27,354 bases of DNA from an uncultured Eubacteriales bacterium. Lineage in GTDB: Bacteria; Bacillota; Clostridia; Oscillospirales; Oscillospiraceae. Position numbers and translations under genes: made by a program. The stretch spans positions 1 through 27,354 of the forward strand of contig USMI01000011.1 of assembly GCA_900555735.1 (NCBI GenBank), written 5' to 3'. The notes under the pieces are model-generated. The model was not told where the DNA came from. It did no database searches and saw only the letters and a list, made by a program, of their open reading frames with translations. Below, piece after piece: positions 20,945 through 27,354 of the stretch (the first letter of the stretch is position 1; the number at the start of each line of letters is the position of its first letter).

Positions 20945-21910
20945 CTATTTTTCTTTCAGTGGGTATTGGGGTGTATGTACTAACGTACAGGCTTTCTTTC
21001 CGTTGTCGTAGTTATTGAAGAAGGATATCTGTGGTGCAAACATAGATGGATCATAGTTGGTCATAATGTACTCCTCATAACGATCCTCCTTCTTTTTTGA
21101 CATACTGTTCGGTCGGTCTACTTCAAAGATGAAAAAGTCTTTATACAGTTCCTTGATCTCGTCTTTCTTGTTGTAGGACACGATCACAAAGCTTTTTCGC
21201 GTGGCCAGCATATCATGCAGTTCCTGATGATCCGACCTGTAAAAAGGTACGCCATACTTTTCCGCGCCAAGATACGGCGGGTCACAATAGAAAACTGTAT
21301 CCAGCGCGTCATATTTACCCAAGATTTCCTTGTAGCTCCGGTTCTCCATGGGAATGTGCTGCAAGATCCGCGCACATCTGGTGATCTGATGCTCGAATCT
21401 ATCCCAATCACGGTCGAGCGCGGCAAACTCTGTTCCCAGTCCGTTGTAGCTGAGATTATGAAGCAAAAAGAACATCGCCGCCCGCCGTGCGTCCGGTGGG
21501 ATGGCGCGCTGCATCAGCTTCGCACTGATCTCCTCCGCCTGTGCAGGCGGGAAACTGATCTGCGTCAGCTCCAGCTCTTCCGCCAAATTCTTTCCGGCAA
21601 AATCTTTATCTTTCAAAGCGCGGAGCATGGTCTCAAATTCCTCACGGGAATTTTGCATATATTTTAGCTCTGTGATCACGGACACCGGTTTTTCCCTGAC
21701 GCAATACATCATGTTATAAAGGTTGCTGTCAAGATCGTTATAGATCCGCAGCACGCCGCGCGGCGTTTGAAGATTCAAGGTCACACAGCCGCTCCCACCA
21801 AAAACATCCACCAATTTGTTGTAATGTATCGGCATCAGGCTCTGGATCGCCCACATCAACTGCGCTTTGCTGCCTTTCCATGGAATAAGCTTGGCCAATG
21901 GTATGTTCAT
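20945..21910 (-). CDS. Dam-type (D12 class) N6-adenine DNA methyltransferase
   Basis: A 321-residue enzyme expected to transfer a methyl group from S-adenosylmethionine to adenine N6. The N-terminus PLAKLIPWKGSKAQLM (4-19) is the D12-class WxGxK motif; FGGSG (37-41) is the SAM-binding motif I; and CDPPYLGAEKYG (209-220) is catalytic motif IV (DPPY). LHNLSYNGLG (150-159) and SYNKKDEIKELY also fit. All required motifs are intact and length is normal. No restriction partner is adjacent, so it is an orphan methyltransferase, usual on conjugative elements as protection against host restriction. AAGGAGGG lies 4-8 bases before the ATG at 21910, and the start overlaps the upstream HTH gene by 4 bases. 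Confidence 0.92.
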   Translation of the reverse strand: MNIPLAKLIPWKGSKAQLMWAIQSLMPIHYNKLVDVFGGSGCVTLNLQTPRGVLRIYNDLDSNLYNMMYCVREKPVSVITELKYMQNSREEFETMLRALKDKDFAGKNLAEELELTQISFPPAQAEEISAKLMQRAIPPDARRAAMFFLLHNLSYNGLGTEFAALDRDWDRFEHQITRCARILQHIPMENRSYKEILGKYDALDTVFYCDPPYLGAEKYGVPFYRSDHQELHDMLATRKSFVIVSYNKKDEIKELYKDFFIFEVDRPNSMSKKKEDRYEEYIMTNYDPSMFAPQISFFNNYDNGKKACTLVHTPQYPLKEK

Positions 21911-22209
21911 CCGCCCTCCTTACCAAAGCCATCCAGCGAACGTACCAGCCCTGCAATGGCGGCATTCAGCCCATCCCGCATCTTTTCAAGACTGCGGATA
22001 GTATCGTAGACCTCTGCCGCCGTTTCGGCATAGAAATACCCACCCCGGCAAGCCGAGATGGGTATGCTGTCGCACCGCAGGCGGTTGATCTTCTTCCGCA
22101 GCTCATTGCCGCTCAGGCCCAGCGCCTTTTCCAGCGCACGGCTGCTGATGGCGTTCTTCCGGCCTTGATAGCCCTCCTCCAGATACCGCGCAATGGTTTC
22201 TCGTTGCAT
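21907..22209 (-). CDS. Small helix-turn-helix protein (winged-helix-like)
   Basis: A 100-residue protein. NAISSRALEKALGLSGNELRKKINRLRCDSIPISACRGGYFYA (about 19-61) has the helix-turn-helix plus wing pattern of small phage and element regulators: a first helix, a G-L-S turn, the recognition helix E-L-R-K-K-I-N-R-L, then I-P-I and a G-Y-F-Y strand. The C-terminus from about 62 is a long helix (AAEVYDTIRSLEKMRDGLNAAIAGLVRSL) suited to dimerisation. AAAGGAG lies 8 bases upstream of the ATG. It is coupled to the adenine methyltransferase (4-base overlap), so it may control modification genes; no target is visible. Confidence 0.75.
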   Translation of the reverse strand: MQRETIARYLEEGYQGRKNAISSRALEKALGLSGNELRKKINRLRCDSIPISACRGGYFYAETAAEVYDTIRSLEKMRDGLNAAIAGLVRSLDGFGKEGG

Positions 22210-22220
22210 AAATGTCTCCT

Positions 22221-23384
22221 TTACATGGTCAGCTCCATTTCTTGTCGCGGGGCTTGAATCGGCTGACCGTCCAGACAGGCAAGGTAGCCGTAATCGCCAA
22301 GGACACCGTTATCCCGTCGCATCACGTCCTGACCGTAGGCGTCCAAGTCCAGATGCGGCAGGAGGAGCTTACATTCCTTTTCACCGGTGATGACGCCCAG
22401 CTCGTCCCGCGCCAGTTCTCTGGGCGAATGGATCTCCGGCTCGAAGCTATATTCGTCCAGATGGCCGGTCAGAGCAATAGCTTCCTCCAGTCGGGAAAGC
22501 TGCAACTGCTGGGCCACCGCCTTGAACTTCACCAGCTCACCATTCATGTCAAGCTCCTCCAAGCACCGGGCAAAACGGTTGAGCTGCTCCATCCCGTCAT
22601 AGGCCATATCTGTAAACGACCACATTTCCGGCATGGCAGTATCTTCACATTCCAGATACACCTCCTGCCAGCTGTCCAGATCCAGCTGCATCAGCACGGC
22701 GTTTAGTTCTGCCTGCGATGCGGGCAGGTTCAGCGACACAGTCTGGTTTTCGTTGCTGCACAGAAACCGCATCATATACACCGGTTTCCGGGGCGGATTG
22801 CCCAGACCAGATGGCGCTTGTTTCAAATCGGAGTGCCGCTCCACATAGCCGTGGGGCGTAATGACGCTGCTTTCGCCTTGCCGCATTGTCCTGCCGATCT
22901 TGGCGTAGTCCAGCATTTCCAGCACCTTGTCCGGCACCTTTTCCAGCTCCGGCAGGAAGTCATTTTCTACATAGAATTTCCCCAACGCCGCGTCGTCCCT
23001 GACCTCCGGCACCACATGACAGCAGTCTACGCTATACGCCAGATCCAGCATTCGCTGAACGGTCAGCTCACCGCCGTTTTCCTGATGCAGCTTGTCGCTC
23101 TCCATCTGCACCAGTCCCTCGAAGGCTATGGCGTCTGCCTCGTTGAACGTACTGAGCTGCTCTGCCAGCGCGTTGAATTGATAGAGATCGCACTTGTCCA
23201 GATGGGACTCCAGAAAGTCATACCGCCCCAAGTCCTCCACCTGCCAGTAGGGTTCCTGCCCCTCCCGCAGCCGCAGCCTCTCCAGTGCATCCAGCAGTTC
23301 CCACGGCTTGGCGGGCAAGTCCAGCGTGGTGCCGTTGTCGTTATCGGGGTTGCCAAGATATACAGAAAAAACAACTTTATCCAA
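22221..23384 (-). CDS. ardA: Duplicated ArdA antirestriction protein
   Basis: A 387-residue acidic protein that should mimic DNA and inhibit type I restriction enzymes. Both halves contain an ArdA-like pattern: ALGKFYVENDFLPELEKVPD then LEMLDYAKIGRTMRQGE and a T-P-H-G-Y-V-E end (half 1, to about 182), and LLPHLDLDAYGQDVMRRDNG then GYLACLDG (half 2, about 342-372). In Tn916 ArdA the matching C-terminal part is a D-Y-Q-A-Y-G-R-D-L segment and a THG turn. ArdA normally is about 165-170 residues, so this is double-length. The start is a TTG at 23384: GAGGAGG lies 8 bases before it and it overlaps the upstream stop as TTGGATAA; an ATG 11 codons earlier lacks a site. Confidence 0.8.
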   Translation of the reverse strand: MDKVVFSVYLGNPDNDNGTTLDLPAKPWELLDALERLRLREGQEPYWQVEDLGRYDFLESHLDKCDLYQFNALAEQLSTFNEADAIAFEGLVQMESDKLHQENGGELTVQRMLDLAYSVDCCHVVPEVRDDAALGKFYVENDFLPELEKVPDKVLEMLDYAKIGRTMRQGESSVITPHGYVERHSDLKQAPSGLGNPPRKPVYMMRFLCSNENQTVSLNLPASQAELNAVLMQLDLDSWQEVYLECEDTAMPEMWSFTDMAYDGMEQLNRFARCLEELDMNGELVKFKAVAQQLQLSRLEEAIALTGHLDEYSFEPEIHSPRELARDELGVITGEKECKLLLPHLDLDAYGQDVMRRDNGVLGDYGYLACLDGQPIQAPRQEMELTM

Positions 23385-24357
23385 GCTCCATTCCTCCTCG
23401 CCGCTGCACGATGTCATCACAGTTATCGGGGTCTGCGCCGGGAACGTCCCAGCCGCACATACTGCCGATCTTCATGGCCTCCTCCTGTGCGGGTGTTACG
23501 CCCAGTCTCCGGTTCTGCTCGTCCGCAATAAGGCGGTTCTCGTGGGGATTATCCGTTGACCATTCGCTGGGATAGTACCCGCTCTCGCCACGCTTGACGC
23601 AGATGAGCTGTCCCGTCCCCGGCAGCAGCGTGAAGCACATCTCCGGCAGCTTGTCCAAATGGGGGCAAAACCGCTCCTGCTCCGTCTGGATGCTCCAGTC
23701 GTGATCCTGCCAAAGATGCACATACAGTTCATTGCCGCGGCCAATGGCGATCTCCCGCTGCTCGAAGCCCTCGCCCCATCCGTCCGACGCCTGACCGGTG
23801 ATAAACTCCTTCAGTGTGGTCAGCTCCGTTGCGGAAAGCTCATGCCAGAGCTGACACTCCGCTACACCCCAGAGCTGCTCACCGCGCAGTTCCGCGCCGA
23901 ATGTAACGGAGCGTACCTTGTTGTTTACAGCATCAGGCTTATTGTACCAATTCATGAGACCGCGGGTGACCTCCTCCGGCATCCGGTACTTCACAAGGGC
24001 GCTGCGGATGTTGTCCTCGTAAGGAAGCAGGTCGCGTCCCGACAGCAGCTCCGGCTCCTCTGGCATATTGCCCCATTCGTCCCGCTCGTACAGGTCGGCG
24101 GTGAGGGGCATATATAGCTTCATCACGCTGAGCTTGGGCGGCAGGACGGTAAAGCTGTCCACGCCGGGGATGAGGGCCAACGTCCGACCGTTATCCCATT
24201 TCATATGGAACTGTCCCGCATCGTCGATGTGTTCCACCGTTCCCGTCATCCCTGCCGGTACCGGCGCGAAGGGATCATCCATATTATCCAGCCGGATCCG
24301 GGTGCCGGGCGGGTACTGCTTCCGCAGGAATGTTACCATTTCTCTGCTGATATCCAT
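23377..24357 (-). CDS. DUF4314-containing cargo protein
   Basis: A 326-residue protein. The N-terminal 75 residues (YPPGTRIRLDNMDDPFAPVP then GMTGTVEHIDDAGQFHMKWDNGRTLALIPGVDSF) form a DUF4314 domain: the P-P-G-T-R-I-x-L start and the G-T-V-x-x-ID-x-x-G-x-x-H-x-x-WDNG-x-x-L core, a small beta barrel of SH3-like appearance common on Clostridial elements. The remaining 250 residues (EWGNMPEEPELLSGRDLLPYEDNIRSALVKYR, then LWHELSATELTTLKEF) are a separate helical/beta region with no family I can name. It is the first larger cargo gene after the sortases. GGGAGGG lies 8 bases before the ATG at 24357. Confidence 0.78.
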   Translation of the reverse strand: MDISREMVTFLRKQYPPGTRIRLDNMDDPFAPVPAGMTGTVEHIDDAGQFHMKWDNGRTLALIPGVDSFTVLPPKLSVMKLYMPLTADLYERDEWGNMPEEPELLSGRDLLPYEDNIRSALVKYRMPEEVTRGLMNWYNKPDAVNNKVRSVTFGAELRGEQLWGVAECQLWHELSATELTTLKEFITGQASDGWGEGFEQREIAIGRGNELYVHLWQDHDWSIQTEQERFCPHLDKLPEMCFTLLPGTGQLICVKRGESGYYPSEWSTDNPHENRLIADEQNRRLGVTPAQEEAMKIGSMCGWDVPGADPDNCDDIVQRRGGMELG

Positions 24358-24358
24358 G

Positions 24359-24607
24359 TCACAGCCCTCCCATCTTCCTATAGTCTGTCAACTCATGAGG
24401 ATTTTCTTCCCCCACGAAGTCGAATAAAATATCATCCGCCGCCTTCCGGACAGCCGGATCGTCTGTCAGGACTTCATAGCGGAAGCCGGTTGTGTCCCGG
24501 TAGGGCAGTTCCTCACGGATGCAGTCCAGAAAGGAATCTGCGTCATAGTAGGGGATGATGTCCCCGTTGGCAAAAGTTGCTTTGCCAACCATACGAATGC
24601 TGCCCAC
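24359..24607 (-). CDS. Small unknown protein (82 residues)
   Basis: A short soluble protein, VGKATFANGDIIPYYDADSF then LDCIREELPYRDTTGFRYEVLTDDP, with a beta-hairpin-like start and a helical end (VRKAADDILFDFVG). I know the TTGFRYEVLTDDP pattern as recurrent next to DUF4314 genes, but cannot name a family or role. The start is a GTG at 24607 that has GGAG 9 bases upstream inside the end of the preceding mini-gene. One base separates its stop from the DUF4314 ATG, so the pair is presumably coupled. Confidence 0.7.
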   Translation of the reverse strand: MGSIRMVGKATFANGDIIPYYDADSFLDCIREELPYRDTTGFRYEVLTDDPAVRKAADDILFDFVGEENPHELTDYRKMGGL

Positions 24608-24610
24608 GGC

Positions 24611-24706
24611 TTACATCTCCCTGCGGCCGCGGGGCCGGGTACGGCGGGTAAAGTAAATGGCCGCAGCGCCCGCCACGGCCAGAATGATACAAATTGCTTT
24701 TTTCAT
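24611..24706 (-). CDS. 31-residue single-pass membrane micropeptide
   Basis: A short frame with the strong site AGGAGG 5 bases before its ATG. The product starts MKKAICIILAVAGAAAIYF, a basic N-terminus and a membrane segment (residues 4-19), then an Arg/Pro-rich tail TRRTRPRGRREM. It ends in ATGTAA and its tail overlaps the ribosome site of the next gene. Its location directly after the second sortase suggests a membrane adaptor or a regulator of sortase or channel proteins, but nothing else supports a role. Confidence 0.6.
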   Translation of the reverse strand: MKKAICIILAVAGAAAIYFTRRTRPRGRREM

Positions 24707-24715
24707 AGTTTCCTC

Positions 24716-25399
24716 CTAATTTTCGGTTCGTTCGCAATAGATTACATAGCGCTGCTTGCCACCGCTGGCGTAGGGATGGCAGGTCAGCAGTGTCAGTAGG
24801 TCGCGGCCCTGCTGTATTTTAATTTTCTCCACCTCATGAGGCTGGATAATTTGAATGTCGGCTACCGTGTAGGTCAGCGTTTCCCACAGGTTTGTGAGCT
24901 TCACGGTATCGCCTACAGCCAGCTTGTCTATGTGCCGGAAGTAGTCCGCACCGCGCCAGCCCCGGTGGCCTGCAATGACGCAGTTGGTGTTGGCACCGCC
25001 GATAGGGGCGGAGGTATTGCCCAGTACCGCCGCGCCTGCCGCGAGGTGGACGTCGGATGCCCCCAGATAGACCGGCATGGTCAACTCCATGGCGGGTATC
25101 TCTAAGACACATACGATCTCGTCCTCAATGCCATAGGCGGAGAGATCGGCGGCGGGTTCTTCGCAGGCTTCCAAATCAACGAGGCCGGATTGTTTTTCGG
25201 CGTAGATACGCTGATTGTAGTCTTGCAAGGCCGTCAGCAGTTTGGGGTGCTGCTCCAGCTCGTCATGTTCAGCTAAAAACTCCTGCACTGCCGCATCTGT
25301 GTCGGCTTGCAGCCTGTGTCCCGTGAACACCGGCCACAGCATCACGCAGATACCCGCCACAGCCAGCAGCGCCGCCAGTACGAGAGATGTCTTACGCAT
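24716..25399 (-). CDS. Class C-like sortase (second)
   Basis: A 227-residue membrane-anchored transpeptidase. An N-terminal signal-anchor lies at residues 5-25. The catalytic histidine is H145 in VIAGHRGWRGADYF, the cysteine C207 in LLTLLTCHPYASGGKQRYVIYCER and the arginine R217. The GGANTNCVIAGHRG and FRHIDKLAVGDTV blocks are typical of pilus-type sortases. There is no C-terminal membrane helix, unlike its neighbour. No DPF/DPW lid motif is visible in residues 60-110. Partner substrate is presumably the LPKTG pilin upstream; a second sortase may polymerise the pilin while the other anchors it, or act on another protein. GGAGGG lies 9 bases upstream of the ATG at 25399, inside the end of the first sortase gene. 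Confidence 0.88.
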   Translation of the reverse strand: MRKTSLVLAALLAVAGICVMLWPVFTGHRLQADTDAAVQEFLAEHDELEQHPKLLTALQDYNQRIYAEKQSGLVDLEACEEPAADLSAYGIEDEIVCVLEIPAMELTMPVYLGASDVHLAAGAAVLGNTSAPIGGANTNCVIAGHRGWRGADYFRHIDKLAVGDTVKLTNLWETLTYTVADIQIIQPHEVEKIKIQQGRDLLTLLTCHPYASGGKQRYVIYCERTEN

Positions 25400-26204
25400 G
25401 GCGTACCCTCCTTACCAAAAAGTAAGCACCGCCGACCATGGCCACCGCGCCAAGGCCGATGACCAAGTCGGTGAGGTAATGCTGTGTCCACGAGGAAGCC
25501 ACGGGCTTTTCTTCTGCGGCAGATGCCTGTTCGGGGGTGTAAGGAACACGGTGCCCTCGAACTAAAAGCCGGTGGGTGTTGATACCGAAAGGTGTGCAGG
25601 TCACCAACGTGACCAAATCCTTGCCATCCTCGATTTGCAGCAAAGATGTATCTGTAGGCAAGACTATGTTGATATTGTCTACCTCATACGCCAACACCTC
25701 ACCCAATACATGGATGTAAAATGTATCGCCCTCTGCAAGCTGGTCAATATCCGAAAAAAGCTTGGAGCTCGCCATACCACTGTGGGCCGAAAGCACCGCG
25801 TGGGTACTGCTGCCGCCCACCGGCAGAGATGTGCCCATTACATGGCCTACGGACCTTTCCAATGTCTCTGCGCCTGTGCCATGCTGCACAGGCAAGTACA
25901 CGTTGATTTTGGGGATGTCGATGTAAGCCATGACACCGCCCACCGTGAGCTGATCTGCATACGCCAAGGGAGGGGCAGATGCCCCTCCCTCAGAGATCGT
26001 CGCATTGGCCAGCATGGCGTTATACTGCTGTGCCGCCTGCCGCTGGGCGGTCAGCTCGGCATTGTCGGTGTCCTCGATGGCGGCGGTGTAGGTGGTTTCC
26101 ACACTAGAGTGGTACTTTTCACTTAAAAGTTCTCCCACCAGCGGATAGAGAAGTAACCCCAGCGCCACAGCACCGCAAGTCGCCGCCAGTATCCAGCGTT
26201 TCAC
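25392..26204 (-). CDS. Class C sortase (first), two membrane helices
   Basis: A 270-residue pilus-type sortase. It has an N-terminal membrane segment (5-22), a mainly extracellular domain and a C-terminal membrane segment (about 247-266) with a short basic tail RRVRHA, the class C layout. Catalytic residues are H141 in LSAHSGMASSKLF, C203 in TLVTCTPFGINTHRLLVRGH and R212. The IPKINVYLPVQHG strand is standard. The lid region normally has a DP[FW] motif before this strand; here I see only SAPPLAYADQ, so the lid may be different or absent. Start is GTG at 26204, overlapping the pilin stop as GTGA, with only a weak purine-rich site, so translation probably depends on coupling to the pilin. Confidence 0.92.
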   Translation of the reverse strand: MKRWILAATCGAVALGLLLYPLVGELLSEKYHSSVETTYTAAIEDTDNAELTAQRQAAQQYNAMLANATISEGGASAPPLAYADQLTVGGVMAYIDIPKINVYLPVQHGTGAETLERSVGHVMGTSLPVGGSSTHAVLSAHSGMASSKLFSDIDQLAEGDTFYIHVLGEVLAYEVDNINIVLPTDTSLLQIEDGKDLVTLVTCTPFGINTHRLLVRGHRVPYTPEQASAAEEKPVASSWTQHYLTDLVIGLGAVAMVGGAYFLVRRVRHA

Positions 26205-27354
26205 TGCTCGCTCTTATGCTTGCGGGACTTGACCACGATGAAAGCCGCCGCACCCAGCAGCGCCACGCCACCGATGGTGAACATCCATGTGCCGTAGCCG
26301 CCAGTCTTGGGCAGATCAAAGCCGGGGTTGTTAATCACGGTCAGGGGGACAATGGCGTTACCATCGGTCATAGTGACGTCCTTGCCATTGACCGTAGCAG
26401 AAGCGGTCAGCAGCTTCGCGCCGCACTGCTCACAAGTACCGTTTTCCTTGGTGGTAATCACGACCTTGACTGCCTCCTTGAGCAGCACATAGCCCTTATC
26501 GGTGGCGATTTCGGTCAGGGAATAAGCGTCATCTTCCAGGCCCTTAACCACGATGTGGCCCTGTGCATTGGGGATAAAGGTGGTAGCATCAGCCTTCTTG
26601 GCGGCAATGCCCTTGGCGTAATACACGCCATCCTTCAGGTCGGCAACGACATACACATCGTCGGTGTCATTGTGCAGTAGGAACTTGACGTTCTGGACGC
26701 TGCCTTTGCCATCGCTGAACTGCTTCAGCACATCAATGCCGTAAGTATACACATGGCAGCAGTCCTTCAGAGTGTCGTAGTAAGTAGTGTTGGTGCGTTT
26801 CCAAGTCAGCTCGACTTCGTTGGGGTTGTCGGTATCGCCCATCTGCGCGTCGGCGGTCAGGGTGGCAGCATAAGTGATCCGCATGGTGCAGTCAGAATAA
26901 CCGCGCTTGACGCTATCGGTATATACGCTCTCGGACTCGTTGATCTCCGCCAGACCAGTCTCGGTCATGCGGATGGTCATAGAGTTGGCGGTATCATCAT
27001 AGGTCACGGTGAACTTGGCGGAATCCTCGCCCCAAGTGGCAATCTTATCGGTGCAGGCGGAATCACGGAAGAACTCGATAACCACGTCGTTCTTGTTGTA
27101 CTTGATACCCTTGCTCAGAGTATCCACATAGGTGTATTCACTCAGGGAAGAAGCTTTAGAGGTAATCGTGGGCAGGGTGCTGATAATCTGGTAGTCCACG
27201 ATATCGCCCACGGAGGCGGTAGCGGTGTGAGCGTAACCGTCCGTGATGTCGGTCAGGCTGCCGTTATTCTTTCCAGTGCTGCTCTTGCTCTCGCGGACAG
27301 TCTTTTCGAGGTCGGGGTTGCCGGTCTGGTTTTTGGGGTAAATGACCAGATCGT
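26201..27354 (-). CDS. LPKTG-anchored major pilin (isopeptide type), cut by right window edge
   Basis: The 384 codons visible are the C-terminal part of a surface pilin; start and signal peptide lie beyond the window. The pilin motif YPKN (in DLVIYPKNQTGN, close to the right edge) supplies the lysine used by sortase C for polymerisation. Further on, the E-box-like YSLTEIATDKGY stands where pilins have YxLxETxAPxGY, and a cell-wall sorting signal closes the protein: FDLPKTGGYGTWM, a membrane segment and a basic tail. Thr/Asp-rich beta domains between suit Cna-B/isopeptide-forming pilin folds. The two sortases directly downstream are the expected processing enzymes. Probably a SpaA/SpaH-type backbone subunit; where its promoter lies cannot be seen. 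Confidence 0.92.
   Translation of the reverse strand, partial: DLVIYPKNQTGNPDLEKTVRESKSSTGKNNGSLTDITDGYAHTATASVGDIVDYQIISTLPTITSKASSLSEYTYVDTLSKGIKYNKNDVVIEFFRDSACTDKIATWGEDSAKFTVTYDDTANSMTIRMTETGLAEINESESVYTDSVKRGYSDCTMRITYAATLTADAQMGDTDNPNEVELTWKRTNTTYYDTLKDCCHVYTYGIDVLKQFSDGKGSVQNVKFLLHNDTDDVYVVADLKDGVYYAKGIAAKKADATTFIPNAQGHIVVKGLEDDAYSLTEIATDKGYVLLKEAVKVVITTKENGTCEQCGAKLLTASATVNGKDVTMTDGNAIVPLTVINNPGFDLPKTGGYGTWMFTIGGVALLGAAAFIVVKSRKHKSEQ

Noticed and set aside
1..27354. CRISPR array, tRNA, rRNA, insertion sequence or integrase
   Set aside because: No regularly spaced repeats, cloverleaf-like genes, transposase DDE motifs or tyrosine/serine recombinase motifs were seen on either strand.

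Overview
The window looks like part of an integrative and conjugative element (ICE), or a related large conjugative element, from a gut-type member of the Clostridia (Bacillota), most likely Oscillospiraceae or a relative. The reasons are strong AGGAGG ribosome sites, fairly high GC with many GTG/TTG starts, a Gram-positive type IV secretion set (VirD4, VirB4, PrgI, VirB6-like, VirB2-like, NlpC/P60 hydrolase), a MobP-type relaxase, and several families (DUF3846, DUF3848, DUF3849, DUF3852, DUF4314, DUF6103-like) that I know mainly from Clostridial elements. No integrase, rRNA, tRNA, IS element, CRISPR array or antibiotic-resistance gene is visible. Both ends of the window cut through genes.

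Region 1 (1-3000) is an AT-richer accessory and regulatory end. On the minus strand it carries the start of a Y-family DNA polymerase and, just upstream of it, a protein that closely resembles the anti-CRISPR AcrVA2. A strong promoter whose -10 box lies inside a perfect palindrome drives this pair. A 62-residue small protein is divergent to it, followed by a terminator, a SLOG/YpsA-like protein and a divergent XRE-family repressor.

Region 2 (3000-8900) is the mobilisation end: a small helix-turn-helix protein, the VirD4 coupling protein, a MntA-HepT toxin-antitoxin pair inserted on the opposite strand, a DUF3991/Toprim primase-like protein, a MobP3-like relaxase, a ribbon-helix-helix accessory protein, and a 310-base non-coding stretch full of hairpins and CGACCCC repeats that is the best oriT candidate.

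Region 3 (8900-19850), all minus strand, holds cargo proteins of unknown role (including two DUF3848 paralogues) interleaved with the channel genes: NlpC/P60 hydrolase, VirB4, a VirB4-N-like protein, PrgI, tandem RHH protein, a C5-cytosine methyltransferase broken by a frameshift, VirB6-like and VirB2-like proteins. Region 4 (19850-27354) carries DUF3849, an adenine methyltransferase, a duplicated ArdA antirestriction protein, a DUF4314 protein and, at the upstream end of the array, two class C sortases and an LPKTG pilin.

Read as a unit, the right side makes an adhesive pilus and anti-restriction proteins, the centre makes the transfer channel, and the left side makes the relaxosome and coupling protein plus an anti-CRISPR/translesion-polymerase module. 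Most genes overlap by 1-40 bases, so translational coupling is the rule. Homology calls come from recognising motifs and family patterns by eye; no database search was run.
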